From positions 620,001 through 684,000 of the forward strand of contig JAOTON010001937.1 in NCBI GenBank assembly GCA_034440635.1: DNA of 64,000 bases, given 5' to 3'. Made by a program: the position numbers and the translations under genes. Under the pieces are notes generated by a model. The model was not told the DNA's origin. It did no database searches and worked only from the letters and a program-made list of their open reading frames with translations. The first letter of the stretch is position 1. The number at the start of each line of letters is the position of its first letter. Shown here piece after piece: positions 44,935 to 56,836 of this stretch. The stretch comes from Lepas anatifera (Eukaryota; Arthropoda; Thecostraca; Lepadidae).

Positions 44935-45395
44935 TGTTTTATAATTGAACAATGGAGGAGATTTGTCTGTAGTGTTGTGGGAATGACCTAGGACCCCAAA
45001 AAGATGATAAAACACAAGACAGTAAAAGCGCTAAAAGACTTAAAATCCACCCGTCGGCAAAAAAGGCAAAAAAACCACACTCCTCGCCTGACGACGGTCA
45101 AGGACCGAAACGTTGCGTTTACCTCGTCCCACACTTTTTTCTTTATCTTGACCTTGCCTTAGCCTTTTTTGGGCTTTTTAGGGTTTAGACATTTTAGTTT
45201 CTGGACTTTGACTTTTTTGGCTGCCTTCGTCTTATGATTTTATATTTCAGTTTTGTTGGCCTTTTTTCCGACGGGTGGGATTTAAGTCTTAAGTTTATTT
45301 AGTCTTCTGTCTTATCATCTTTTTAGGGTCCTAGGTCGTTCCCACAACACTACGGTTTATGGCACCCTATCTACGGCAGGCCTTCCGAGAACATA
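44935..45395 (+). mobile_element. Penelope-like 3' region fragment with inverted end repeats
   Basis: 45075-45390 matches the 3' region of the fragment at 27560-27790, including GGGTCCTAGGTCGTTCCCAC. The same phrase occurs inverted at about 44960-45030, giving Penelope-style inverted end repeats around a near-empty middle. There is no coding sequence. Confidence 0.65.
45088..45110 (+). ncRNA. Hammerhead-like core, Penelope 3' region
   Basis: CTGACGA (45088-45094), GGTC-AAG-GACC hairpin, GAAA (45107-45110). It matches the copy at 27573, but helix II here pairs better (GGTC/GACC). One unpaired C lies before the helix. Confidence 0.38.
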
Positions 45396-45842
45396 TTTGT
45401 CTATCATTAAAACAGTTTTAAGCGTTTTGTCTGTTCGGGAAGTACTTATTTAATCGGAATGCACCACTTTGTCGAAATTCTGCAAATACCAATTTTAGAA
45501 CAGAAGAGACCCGAAAATCATGAAACGGCACTTTTCCCCACTTTCGTACGCTATAAACAGAAATGTCTCCTCTTCTCTTACAATATGTGACGCCATCAAA
45601 ATAACACTTTTAATAATCGATGAAATCCCAAAACTTTATCATAGGTTCACTGTAAAGGCCCATTCACAGCTTCTCCGCATGGCAAAAATCGCAGGCAGCG
45701 GCTTTTCAAATACTTAGTGAAATAATCGCAGGACCCGCAACCGATTTACTGCTGAGGACGTCTGCTCTCCGCTCTCATCAGTATCATTTTTCACATGACA
45801 CGGCAATCGTAATCTCGGTCCGCCTGTCCATTATCGGTCCTG
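45396..45842. other. No gene seen
   Basis: Spacer upstream of TTAA repeat copy D. Confidence 0.5.
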
Positions 45843-46825
45843 TTAAACCCGCGCCCCGGTGGACCTCCTTCGACCTGTTGGGGGGTGTTTGAACACCCCC
45901 TCGAAATCGGCCCCTGTGCGGGATGGCGAAAAAAACGCGAGAACTGGTGGATAACTCATAAAAATTCATGAACAGACTATATCAGTCATTTTTTGGCTCA
46001 GGTCAGTATTGAGCTCATGACAGGTCAAAGAAGGTGGCATTTTGAGTGAAGTTTTTGGGCTCTAACATCTGACATATTTGAGTTAGAATCATTTTATAGG
46101 CACAATTCAATTCCTCTCGTCACGGCGAATCGATTGATGTATAATATGATCATACTAGGTCAAAACCCAAAAATGACCTGACCCTAGGTCAGGACAAGGT
46201 AACTTTTTAACCTGGCATAGTCGATATGTATATCAATCGACTTGCAATAACAATCTAAAGGCAATGACATAAAAATAGAAGCAGTATCACCATTTCATGC
46301 AAATTTATTAACCTATGTCTAAAAACTGCTTAAATAGCCCCAGATGGCCTCTCTGAAGTCACAGGTCAAAAATTGCAACAGTAACATGGTAAGGGGCCCA
46401 GGATACTACGATTAGGAGATCATGAAGGTATTCCCATCTGTATCTACGCAAATGCAGCCCAATTTCTGTTTTTCCCATGTATTTTCAATGGAGAAGTTAT
46501 GGTCCGTACTTGACCTTAGGGCATCGATATGAAAAAATCCCGAATATATGTTGTAGCTCTCGGTGGGGCCATTATGTGGTATAAGTTTCAATCCAATAAA
46601 TTCACCCATTTCTTACTTATGCCACCTTAAACATTTTTTGAGGTGAGGTCACTTGACCTGCACTGGGGACCTGACCTGAGGGTGACCCAACCTTAACATT
46701 TTGGGGAAAGTTGCGGAATTGATCAAGGATAAAGGTGTGCCAAGTACGGCGGCACTTCGCGCCGCTGTTTTTTTTCGTGCCGCCGGAAAACCCGAGGAGA
46801 GTGTTCAAACACCCCCTAACCGGGG
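45843..46825. mobile_element. TTAA-family repeat copy D, intact reference copy (983 bp)
   Basis: Starts TTAAACCCGCGCCCCGGTGG and ends CCGGGGCGAAGGTTAA. It has palindrome GGGGGGTGTTTGAACACCCC inside the left end and GC hairpin at 46747-46766 near the right end. About ten AGGTCA/TGACCT half-sites lie between. It is non-coding. It serves as the empty-site reference for copy A. Confidence 0.9.
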
Positions 46826-47244
46826 CGAAGGTTAAGAACTGGTGCAAAAACTGAACGACAGATGGCGTTACGGCGGCCGTATGGTATTTTCAGCGACAGG
46901 GCGAGGCCTAGGACTTACGACCAATCAGATTACTGCAACCAAATGGGGTATTCCTTTATGGTTTGAAATTAGGAAATAAGCCCCTTTACTTTAAAACTTT
47001 ATAACTGGCGGGAATTTTGTACCAGAGCTATGGGTGAAATCAATATGCCGATAGTGTTTCTCAACACGCTCTACAAAGCTGATATCTCAGTTCAAACCCA
47101 TTATAAAGTGGGACGCTCCTTTAAAGGTGAAGAAGCTCCCCAGAGGAGACTGAAACATTATCATTGAAACATTCTGCTTCTCCCCAGGGTTGAGCAGGCC
47201 CCCCCAGTCAGGGGTCGCCCCTTGGAGTTTTCCTGGATCCGCCC
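46826..47244. other. Spacer with a diverged relative of the 455-bp MITE
   Basis: 46990-47126 resembles the right half of that MITE (GCTCTACAAAGCTGATATCT then CAGTTCAAACC) and ends GGGACGCTCCTTTAAAGG. The left end was not found. Otherwise nothing. Confidence 0.35.
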
Positions 47245-47420
47245 CTGGTAGTGAAGCAGTGATGTATACTTGGGACAGCCGCCCACAGGTCCCGGGTTGA
47301 AGTCCCGGCGGAGCCTCTGAATAAGTTGATCTGATCCCCAACATCCCTCCCAACAGGTGAGAGTTGGAAACGCCGTATGGACATTGGCAGTTGGTACGCC
47401 GTTAAATCCCAACAATAATT
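47245..47420 (+). mobile_element. tRNA-derived SINE
   Basis: Head GTAGTGAAGCAGTGATG (A-box-like), then CCGGGTTGAAGTCCCGG, a well-formed T-arm with B box. The 3' end GGTACGCCGTTAAATCCCAA is shared with the SINEs at 30753-30946 and 50840-50935. Confidence 0.75.
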
Positions 47421-47882
47421 ATTGGGGCAGCCGCCTGCGTGTGTTTCTGCGACGCTAGGTTGTTGCGGCCCTCAGCGCCCCACCTTGGTATGAGGGTCCA
47501 GACGGCGTCTGGCTGGAGACGCTGGCCCCGCTCGAACGCGCCATCTCACGCAGGCCCTGCCGGCAGATCGAGCATGGGACCATCTCCAAACCAAACGCCG
47601 CCGGCCGGTTTTTGGCGGGTGTTTTGCGGCGCGGCTCGGTGGCCGACGGGACCCCCCTTGCGGTGGCGCCGACGCCGCGACCTTGAACTGGCGCGCCCAA
47701 CGGCGCCAGGCGTGAGAGGCTCACAGCCTATTTCGGCGGCCGTAACTCGCCCTGGAGTCGCAATGGCCTGAACTTCAGGCTACTGATGCAGCAGGTCAAA
47801 GTCCCCCTCCCGAGATTCATGGCTATAGAGAAATGCGGCGTCCAGAAGTTGCGAGGTAACTTCCGGCTGTGGAAGCCTGATC
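47421..47882. other. GC-rich spacer, no gene recognised
   Basis: GC-rich sequence with open frames on both strands (for example 47439-47771 +), none recognisable. It leads into the 39-bp satellite. Confidence 0.4.
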
Positions 47883-48700
47883 CAGGCTGCTCAGTCATAA
47901 GCGCCCCCGTCTGCAAAGTCCGGGGCTGCTCAGTCATACGCGCCACCGTCTGCAAAGTCCGGGGCTGCTCAGTCATACGCGCCACCGTCTGCAAAGTCCG
48001 GGGCTGCTCAGTCATAAGCGCCACCGTCTGCAAAGTCCGGGGCTGCTCAGTCATAAGCGCCACCGTCTGCAAAGTCCGGGGCTGCTCAGTCATAAGCGCC
48101 CCCGTCTGCAAAGTCCGGGGCTGCTCAGTCATAAGCGCCACCGTCTGCAAAGTCCGGGGCTGCTCAGTCATAAGCGCCACCGTCTGCAAAGTCCGGGGCT
48201 GCTCAGTCATACGCGCCACCGTCTGCAAAGTCCGGGGCTGCTCAGTCATAAGCGCCCCCGTCTGCAAAGTCCGGGGCTGCTCAGTCATACGCGCCACCGT
48301 CTGCAAAGTCCGGGGCTGCTCAGTCATACGCGCCACCGTCTGCAAAAGTCCGGGGCTGCTCAGTCATAAGCGCCACCGTCTGCAAAGTCCGGGGCTGCTC
48401 AGTCATACGCGCCACCGTCTGCAAAGTCCGGGGCTGCTCAGTCATACGCGCCACCGTCTGTAAAGTCCGGGGCTGCTCAGTCATACGCGCCACCGTCTGC
48501 AAAGTCCGGGGCTGCTCAGTCATAAGCACCACCGTCTGCAAAGTCCGGGGCTGCTCAGTCATACGCGCCACCGTCTGCAAAGTCCGGGGCTGCTCAGTCA
48601 TACGCGCCACCGTCTGCAAAGTCCGGGGCTGCTCAGTCATAAGCGCCACCGTCTGCAAAGTCCGGGGCTGCTCAGTCATAAGCGCCACCGGTTGCAAAGC
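47883..48700. repeat. 39-bp satellite array, 21 units, open in frame
   Basis: Units of 39 bp (13 codons): GTCCGGGGCTGCTCAGTCAT, then AAGCG or ACGCG, then CCACCGTCTGCAAA. One extra A near 48346 shifts the phase. Variant positions recur in blocks. Frames of 225 (+) and 205 (-) codons are consequences of the period and not proposed genes. Confidence 0.94.
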
Positions 48701-49999
48701 AGTGAGGGAGCCAGTGTATATTCATCCGGCTGCTGGCATACCACACGCCGGGGCGGGCTTGCCAGGTTTTTAGGAAGAACAAATGCCAAACGCAGGCAAG
48801 TTTACAGCCAAATATGCTAAATTAGAACTAAAACTTGCCAAAATTCCTACAAAATAGACCAAATGTTGAAACCGTTAATACCGTCTTGGGTTCATTATAT
48901 TCATTATTGAAACGTGCTTTAGTGAGCAACACCACCGCGCTCTTTTTGCTCATTGAAAAGAGAGCTAGGTAAGATTGGTTAATCATAAATCCATCGATAA
49001 TGGTACCTACCTATATCCGTACTTACATCATTCATCATACATCATTCTTATCCATCGCCTAAAACATAATCGTTTTTGATTCAACGATCGCGTTATTTGA
49101 TATTACTTAGCATGCTTAACCATTCATGCGGTTTTAGTTACGAAATACATGTAAAGCTATCCAAAATTCGTTCGAATGGTTCTGGAAGTCTGAATACAGG
49201 GCAAGAGTGTCGCTACCAACAAAAAGTTTGGGGCAGTGAAACTTCAACCTGCTGGCACGAACTATCCACCATACAAGCAAAATGCAACAATATCCGGAGA
49301 TCGACATGCCTCTTTCTCCTAGAGCTGGATGTATTTTAAGACACACTATCACTGAATTGGTTCTTTTTACGAAAAACATACAAGCACCTCTGCTCACCTT
49401 ACCCACTATACTAAGGGTTACAGTGGGGGTACCTGTTCCCAACTTTTTCACGTAAATCCTGATAATGGCAGGTGTTTACAAGGTGCCAAACAACTAAGGA
49501 CCAGTTTCAGCGGAACATAACTAACACTCTTCCTGAATCTAAAGCTACTTTTTTAGAATTCAGTGGAATGTTTAGTATTGATAGAAGGCCTTGGAAAGCT
49601 CCGAAGTAGATGATGATTCGGTATGGGGCTCTAAATGCCTTCTATCCCCAGGGTGCTCACCCTGTTCTGACCAGCAAAAAGACAAACATTTACAAACGAT
49701 TTTAGGGGAAAATACAAACTTTTACAAACATTTCTGAAGATTTCGGCGCAAAAATGGTACGTTTACATAACAGAACGGTTTTACCTGTGTATCCGCTCAG
49801 CAGGAGCGGCGAAACGTTTGGATTTAAGGGGGCACCATGGGCTCTATTTCTTTCTAGTCAACGAAGTAGCGTTAATCGTAAGTCCTCATTAAAGGGGAGG
49901 GCACTGTTCCCGGGCTTCGACTAGAACCACCGTCAGTGCCGCCCAGTGCTTCGGCTGACAAAATACTCCATAGGTTTTTGAGATTCGGTTGATAGACAT
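48701..49999. other. No gene seen
   Basis: About 1.3 kb of mixed sequence with frames under 110 codons, none recognisable. Confidence 0.5.
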
Positions 50000-50560
50000 A
50001 CAAGATATAGCACGTGTCCGCCCGCTGGGGTGGGAATTCCCCCTCCTGGTTTTCCGTGCATGACGCACAAGCAAAGAGACTCAGAACACCGCCACTTATA
50101 ACACCTTATCCCTGATTAATTTCAAGCAGGTGACCGAATTGTTAGGGCCAGGTCACGTCAGATCAAGCATCTATTAGAGGCCATGCCACCCGACCTCAAA
50201 GCCTAAAATCACGAAGTTGGTAGCAGCGCCCAAAAAAACATCTGCAGACCAATCAATTCCAAACTTTTACAATATGAAGCAGTAACTGGGAGGTACAAAT
50301 CTGCTATGCATGTATGTATGTATGTATATATGTATGTAGGTACACTATACCTGTCACTATAGCAGCCTTTGTACGGGAAATGAGAGTTTGACCTTGAAAT
50401 AGATCCTTGGCCTTAACCTTGATATTGAGAAGCCTTAACTATGAAGCCATAGCATAACATACGCCGTACTTAATAATGTCATCTGACCGAAATACTGGGG
50501 TTAATAACTTTGACTCGTGACCTTTGACATTGACCTCCATGTAGGGTGACATTGAAATAT
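50000..50560. mobile_element. TTAA-family-related repeat copy I, partial
   Basis: The left part resembles copy L at 63382 (CCCGCTGGGGTGGGAATTCC; then ATCCCTGATTAATTTCAAGC). It carries AGGTCA/TGACCT-type sites and an ATGT microsatellite near 50307-50342. Sequence beyond the SINE at 50840-50935 (GCGACCTGCGCGATTACGAC) matches copy J, so this copy is probably SINE-interrupted. Confidence 0.6.
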
Positions 50561-50839
50561 AGTCTCGATGATATGGTATGGTGCGACCGCTTCTGGTGGG
50601 TTTGGGGGGTCGATGTCAGAAGTACACGTGCCTTACAAATAGTACTCTGACGAGTCTCGGCAAGGTTTCTTCAGCGCCTTTAGAGCCCTTGACCGAGGCC
50701 GGCGATAACCTGCACGTGGTACCCCCCTGCCTGCTTGGATTCTGCTTGGTCGTGCTGTTGTTGGAGGTTGGACTTTCACGCACTCGACCGGGCGTCTCCG
50801 AGTAGCAAGTCGCCGCACCCCGATGCTGGGCTGAAGCCT

Positions 50840-50935
50840 GGCCAGCTTCAGAATTGTATCCCATTAGCCTCGCAGACGGTATTGTGAAAAAAACCGTATG
50901 ATCTATGATGTCGGTACGCCCCTAAACCCCAAGTA
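50840..50935 (+). mobile_element. SINE 3' end
   Basis: Ends TCGGTACGCCCCTAAACCCC-AA, the same terminal segment as the SINEs at 30753 and 47245. The head is not clearly preserved. Confidence 0.55.
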
Positions 50936-51146
50936 TGAAGTGCGACCTGCGCGATTACGACGGTCTTAAAATATGGGCCTGACTTTAAGAGCCTATAAGT
51001 CGAACTGACACTGGTGTGACAGGTGCAGTAACAAACTGAATTGACAGGTGTGTTAAAGCTATCACGCCTTTCTCACCAAATTACAGTTGCATGAGGAATA
51101 TAGAGCCAATTGCTCGAAATATTTGGATTCACAGCACTTTGCTGGC

Positions 51147-51371
51147 TTTACGCGCGCATTGACGGGGGTCTGAGCCACCTTCGCTTTGACGGGGGGGGCG
51201 GATACCGTCCCCCCAAAATCTCGAAAACCACGGTAGGTAGCGAAAACGGTAAACATCCACTTCTGCATCGAAAATATTTGAACCATTTTTTTCAGGTCAC
51301 ATTTAAGGTCACGAGAGGTCAAAACATGCCGTCATAGGGATAACATGGAAATGAAGGTTTTGGGCCATTAC
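51147..51371. mobile_element. TTAA-family repeat copy G/H, left part
   Basis: Starts TTTACGCGCGCATTGACGGG and matches the reverse complement of the right end of copy F (60554 down to 60310), through GGCCATTAC at 51371. The missing right part is at 61281-61876. 225 bp here plus 596 bp there gives 821 bp, against 820 bp for intact copy F. Confidence 0.82.
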
Positions 51372-51421
51372 GAGTACTCGTACATATACTACTACATACT
51401 ATATATACTACTATATACTAC

Positions 51422-51507
<86 letters not shown>
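51372..51507. repeat. TA/TG microsatellite
   Basis: Irregular TACTAC words, then (TA)~25, then (TG)~16, ending exactly at the TA preceding the inverted repeat at 51509. It creates spurious frames on both strands. Confidence 0.95.
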
Positions 51508-51509
<2 letters not shown>

Positions 51510-51534
51510 AGTCTGTTGCGAAAGTATCGTTCCG

Positions 51535-53144
51535 CTGCCGACCCACTAGTTTGGAAGTCACTGTACGCTGTAGCGCTGAGCCGGGCGAGTGGGCGGGAAT
51601 TGGGCGGGGACAGCTGAGGAGGGGCGGAACGCACGCCTCACACATGTTGTTTGGTCAAGTTGAGGTTATAAATGGGTGCTTCAACTGCAGATTCGAGCTA
51701 AAATGGACGAAATGTCCGCATCACGTGCCATCTGACGGGGTTTCTTCATGCCTCTCTTGAGATCTATAGAATTGGGATATTGCCAGGCGTGCACCCAGGA
51801 TTTTCGTTTGGGGGCCCGGCTGACGAACGGGGGGCTGATAGGAGGTGGCATGTTTGACAGGGTGTGACACGCTACTGCAGGGTAAAAATTGGGCAGAGGG
51901 GGTAATTATCAGGTAAAAAGCAATACATATTTGTCGTATAGTGTAAAACGCAAGTGAAGGGGCATAAGCGTCGCCACCGCGCAAAAAGTGAAGGGGAAGG
52001 GGGGCAGCCAAACTCCAACCTGATGCTGACAAAAATTTTCCTCGTCAGGATCAAAAACTGTCTGAATTTGGGCTCCTCGCTGCCCTCCGCAGCGGCTGGT
52101 TATAAGCATGTCCTGTTTTCTCCCATTTTGACTGAGATCAGGAAAGTTTTGGCCAAAAAGTGGGAGGCCAGGCCCCCTGGCCCCCCTTTTCCACCGCTTA
52201 TGGAAGGGGATACAATTATTCTAAACCTGGCCTGTGGTTGAATCACATATTGGGTGAATAATTCACCTCAGGGACGACACACTGTGAGCAGGGGCGGTAA
52301 GGTGAGAGGAGAACTAGTACTAAAAGCCAGATCAAGCCTCATTTCTGCTCTCGATGGGTGCCTGCAGCGGTCAGTTATTAACAGAACCCATGTCGAGTGC
52401 CACGCCAGACATGGCCGAGGGCCGGCACTTTGGAGTCGAAGCGTTTGGGGGAAGGGGGCCCGGGCCCGCTGGCCCTCTCCTTGGGTGCGCTACTGGGTAT
52501 TGCAGAGCATGGCGGATCGAGGGGGTTAATGAAGGGTGACATTGGCCGATCCCATTTCAACGGTTTTCTCTTATTTTCTTAGCAAACTTGTTTTAGGATT
52601 CTTAGGTCTGTTGTCCCCCAGACCACCAGTTCAAATCCGCAAGTAATCGTAAATTTCTTTGGATTAAAATCTCCCAACATTGTTGATTTTTCCAGTTCGG
52701 GGATCAGCCTAAAAAACAAATATTTAGGGAAATTGATGCTACCTTGGTATATTAAAAAAGCCTCTATACGAATTTAGACCTAGATATGTATATGCGTAAT
52801 TACCGAAAGCAAGGCATCATCATCAAAAGCATCATTTAAGATACCTAGTTTAAGTGGACATCGCTGTCAGAGTTTGTCCATGGCGTATAGGGGGCATTCC
52901 ATGACAGATCGACAAGTCGATAACACCCTCATATCTCAGATTTTGGTGTTTGTTTTTGTGAGGTGGGCTATTGATGAAGCTGATGACCATTTTTCTATTC
53001 ATTTTGCCCCTGACTTACAGTTTGAAAATTTTAGCCTCAAACATTTCGATCATATTCACTTACATGTCTTTTTCAAACACGTAATTTTACCTGTAGGCTT
53101 CTAAAAATAACATGAAGGCTTGATCTAGGTCTCTTAAAGACGTA
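51535..53144. other. No gene seen
   Basis: Mixed sequence inside the composite, with short frames only. Confidence 0.5.
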
Positions 53145-54005
53145 GAAAAACTCCGGTTGGAGCCTGGGTGGGAGCTATTGAAATCTTTACTATGACCGAT
53201 TTCAATTGACCTAGGTAAGTACCGTCAAGTTCAAACGAGGTCATAATGGTCATGAGCCGTGCTGGGAATTTTTCTGGAAATGTTTTGATTAAGCGCAAAA
53301 AAATTAAGAATGCACTAAAAACGGACCAAGGTCATAATGAGAACCTTCCAAAAATGTAAACCTAACTTTTGGGGTTAAGTCATTCAAGTTCATTAACCTA
53401 TGACGTCACAATTTGACATATTCCCTATAATTACACCATGACTAGCACCTAACCAACTGTTGGACGGGAAATGAGGATTGACCTTTACCCATGACATTTT
53501 ACTTTGACCTGTGCCTTGACCTTTACATTGAGTTATCTTAACTTTGACGTCGTAGCATGATATACGTCATACCGGGTAACGCCATGCAATCGGAAGTACC
53601 GGACCAATGACTTTGAGAATGCTGGTATGGGGTTGAACTGTGGGCTTGATCTTCATGTTGGGTGAACTTGGCATATAACCTTATTTTATATATTGCTATA
53701 ACGTTGCCAGTCGGTCTTTGATGCACGCGAACTGGTAAAACCGCGCGATTGCAGCGATCTCAAAATAAAGGTTTTAACTTTGAAAGTCTTAATTACAAAA
53801 TTGGGGCCGATTTTCAAGATTATTTGACCAATCGACGTGCCATTGGATATTCCAAAAGTAGCTATATAGCGTTTTTGGCCACGAAGGGTACTCCGACCAC
53901 CTAGAAAAGTAGGTGAGGGCTTCCGAGGCTCCCCTCTAGTGTGCTTGTTATCACGCGCTGGTATGAGGTCCTGGACCACCTTTACTAGCATGGGGGTACC
54001 CATCC
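53145..54005. mobile_element. AGGTCA-rich repeat copy J, ends unclear
   Basis: Body resembling copy I (CGCGCGATTGCAGCGATCTC against GCGCGATTACGACGGTCTTA), with TGACCT/AGGTCA sites (for example TTTGACCTGTGCCTTGACCT). No clear TTAA terminus was found; limits are approximate. Confidence 0.5.
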
Positions 54006-54200
54006 CCCTACGATCTCTGCATCCATGCTTGGAAGGGAAAAGGAAAACAGTGTTCCATTGGTTGCCTCGATGTCTACCAAAAATGCTTACACAACTTTTC
54101 GGTTAGGTAATTTTTGTGGTCTCGGGAGGCCAAGGTATGTTTCCATAAGAATAAAACGAAAACTTAAATCTTGTATCGTAATGGCTAACAAACTATAACA

Positions 54201-54480
54201 GGAGGAAAGTTATTGCCATCGTTGAAATGTATGTGCAGAAACAAAAAGTACTCAAATTAGCTACTGAGCTCAGAAAATGCTTCAATAAGGCAATCACGAG
54301 AAAAGGAACATTGAATATTCACAAGTTAGTGCTGGTTAATTCAAAGGCCATTATTGTACATGAGCTCTCGAACGGTGAGGGACAGAAGGTTCAAGTTTCG
54401 CATTTAGTATGTGAACTTCAATTGCGCCGCGGGATGGAGTCGTTCTTCCGATCCGTGGGTCAGATCTTAAACCTCGCCCA
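54201..54480 (+). pseudogene. Unrecognised protein-like frame cut by repeat copy E
   Basis: A plus frame reads IAIVEMYVQKQKVLKLATEL, RKCFNKAITRKGTLNIHKLV, LVNSKAIIVHELSNGEGQKV and on to LRRGMESFFRSVGQIL. It then runs into TTAA repeat copy E at 54467. The composition looks protein-like and non-repetitive, but I recognise no family. It could be a gene remnant or chance. Confidence 0.25.
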
Positions 54481-55419
54481 GTGGGGGTTTTTGAACACCC
54501 CTCGGGTTTTTCCGGCGGTAGAAAAAACGGCGGCGCGAAGCGCCGCCGTACTTGGCACAGCTTATCCTTGATCAATTCCACAACTTTCCGCAAAATTTTA
54601 AGGTTAAGTCATCTTAGGTCAGGTCACCAGTGCAGGTCAAGTGACCTCATCTCAAAAATGTTTAAGGTGGCATAAGTAAGAAATTGAGGAATCTATCGAA
54701 TTGAAGCTTATACATAGGCCCACCAAGCGCTAAAACATATATTCCAGGATTTTCATATCAATGACCTAAGGTCAAGTACAGACCATGACCTCCCCATTGG
54801 AAATGCATGGAAGAAAAGATATTGGGTTGTATTTGTGTAGATACAGCTGAGAATACCTTCATATTTTCAAAATCCTAGTATCCAGTGCCCCTTTCCAGGT
54901 TCATTTTGCAATTTTTGACCTATGACCTCTAAGAGGTCATCTGGGGGTATTTAAGCAGTTTTCAGATTAGGTCAAAAACTTTGCATGAAATGATGAAACA
55001 GCTTTTATTTTGATGTCATTGCGTTCAGATTGCTAATGCGAGTCGATTGATATGCATATCGACTATGCTAGGTAAAAAAGTAACCTTGACCTGACCTGAG
55101 GTCAGGTCATTTTTGTGTTTTGACCTAGTATGGTAATATTCTAAATCATTTGATTCGCCGTGACAAGAGAAAGCGAATGGTGCCCAAAAAATGGTCCTAA
55201 CTCAGCTCTCAGACGCTAGAGCCTAAAAAATTACCCAAAATGCCGCTTGCTTTGACCTGTCATGGCCTCAATATTGATTTGAGCCAAAAAATGACTAATA
55301 TAGTTTTTCTTTAATTTGTATGAGCTATCCACCAGCATTCGCGTTTTTTTCGCTATCCCGCATAGAGGCCGACTTCGAAGGGGGTGTTCAAACACCCCAC
55401 CTACCGGGGCGAGGGTCAA
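54467..55419. mobile_element. TTAA-family repeat copy E, full length, inverted relative to D
   Basis: Starts TTAAACCTCGCCCAGTGGGG and ends ACCGGGGCGAGGGTCAA. The hairpin end is on the left (54528-54548) and palindrome GGGGTGTTCAAACACCCC lies near the right end. It is densely supplied with AGGTCA/TGACCT, including TGACCTGACCT-G-AGGTCAGGTCA near 55090. It is ~953 bp, non-coding. Confidence 0.88.
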
Positions 55420-55559
55420 TAACAGAACGCGACATCTTTATTTCAAAAGGCACTCCTTGTTAATAAAGTACGTGCTTTGCTAAAGAGCTCTATTGTCCGT
55501 GTGGCGAATCATGCTCCTCGCCGCAGCACTCCAACACATATTAATATCACAATACATTG

Positions 55560-55982
55560 AAAACACTTATAGGACGACAGAAACTTTCCAGCACAAAGGT
55601 CTATGACTCCGACGATTTAGTCTCCGAGGACGTAGAGAAAGCAAGCTTGCTAATCAAATATTGCGCTTCGTTGTTCAGGCTACACATCGATGATGAATCC
55701 CAGCCTCACATGGATACAAACAGAGAAATCAGCGCTCCTCTAAACAACATCGTTATCGGCGAGCGAGAAGTGTTGAACAATTTCAATAAATCCCCTAGGT
55801 CCCGACGAAATTCCCCCTCGTATTTTGAAGCTAACAGCGATACTGATATACAAACCACTTACCGCTTTTTTCAACAAAACCCTAAATGAGGAGAAATTGT
55901 TATAATTGTGGAAACAAGCCACGATCCAGCCAATTAAAAAATGGTTCTCCCTCTTCTCCTCGCAGGAAACCAGCCTGCAAGG
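55560..55982 (+). pseudogene. LINE RT N-terminal fragment fused upstream of the Penelope frame
   Basis: ISAPLNNIVIGEREVLNNFN then KSPRSRRNSPSYFEA is the decayed 'eV...L...KSPGPDGIPp.iLK' entry of a Jockey/CR1-type LINE RT. It changes frame near 55885 and stops at the junction around 55982, where Penelope sequence (YIHYFSSHNKKVKSG) begins. It shows a recombinant or nested structure inside the Penelope repeats. Confidence 0.65.
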
Positions 55983-56713
55983 AAGACTACATTCACTATT
56001 TTTCATCACATAACAAAAAAGTGAAAAGTGGAGTGGTTTTAGGCTTTTTTCTACGAGCCCTTAGAATTTGTAGTGAAGAGTTTTTGAAGCGAAGAGATGG
56101 ACCACGTTTTTCAAGTATTTGTAAAATTACAATACCCAAAAGGCTTACTGATTCAACTGCGAGAGAAGACAAAGAAAATAAAGAAAGAAGCAGAAGAAAA
56201 AGAAACCAGGACCAGAATGAAAACCGAAACAACGAAAGAAACGACACAGAAGAAACAAAAAAGAGAAGCATAACGATACCGAACTCAACACATGCCGAAG
56301 CCATCTCATCTGCGTTTAAAGGAAAAGGAGTCGAAATATGCATCCACTCGGGAAAGAAAATAGGCGACCTGTTAAAGAAGAAAAATCAAGTTATTAATAC
56401 AAACAGTGTCATTTACAAAATTCACTGCTCCGGACCATGCCAAAAATGTTATATCGGAGAAACTGGACGAAGCCTTTCGACAAGACTCAGCGAGCACAAA
56501 CGAGATGTAAAAAACCATTGCGAAAATAGCAGCGTAGTGAGACATATTGATAAGTGTAACTATTTACCAAAATGGGAGAACGCTAAAATACTTAAAAGTG
56601 GCATGACAAAACCAATTAGAAAATCATTAGAGGCAGCATATATTTTAAGCGATCATTTGGCACATAACTCTAAACCAGGTTTTTCAGGTGGGGAACAGCA
56701 GCGGCACGGTTAG
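55983..56713 (+). pseudogene. Penelope-like C-terminus with GIY-YIG endonuclease
   Basis: VVLGFFLRALRICSEEFLKR is the post-RT Penelope segment. A Lys/Glu/Asn-rich linker follows. The endonuclease reads VIYKIHCSGPCQKCYIGETG, RSLSTRLSEHKRDVKNH, SSVVRHIDKCN, WENAKIL and KSLEAAYILSDHL. The IYK and YIG strands, the catalytic Arg of TRLSEH and a distal Glu are present, so this domain looks intact. The RT is missing upstream, so the copy cannot retrotranspose alone. Confidence 0.85.
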
Positions 56714-56836
56714 CTTTAGATCACGAGTAATTCAGATGATTTTCTTAAATATTCCAAGGCGATTCAAGTGTTTTTCAGTGATTTATTTCGAACTTTAACT
56801 TTTTATGTGTATTTACAGTGTTTTTGATGGGAGCTA

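Noticed and set aside
44578..45015. 145-codon minus frame as a gene
   Set aside because: No recognised motif and it overlaps Penelope end-repeat sequence.
47728..48463. 205- and 225-codon frames on both strands
   Set aside because: Both are translations of the 39-bp satellite.
51345..51645. Frames across the TA/TG microsatellite
   Set aside because: Pure simple-repeat translation (poly Tyr-Ile, poly Cys-Val).
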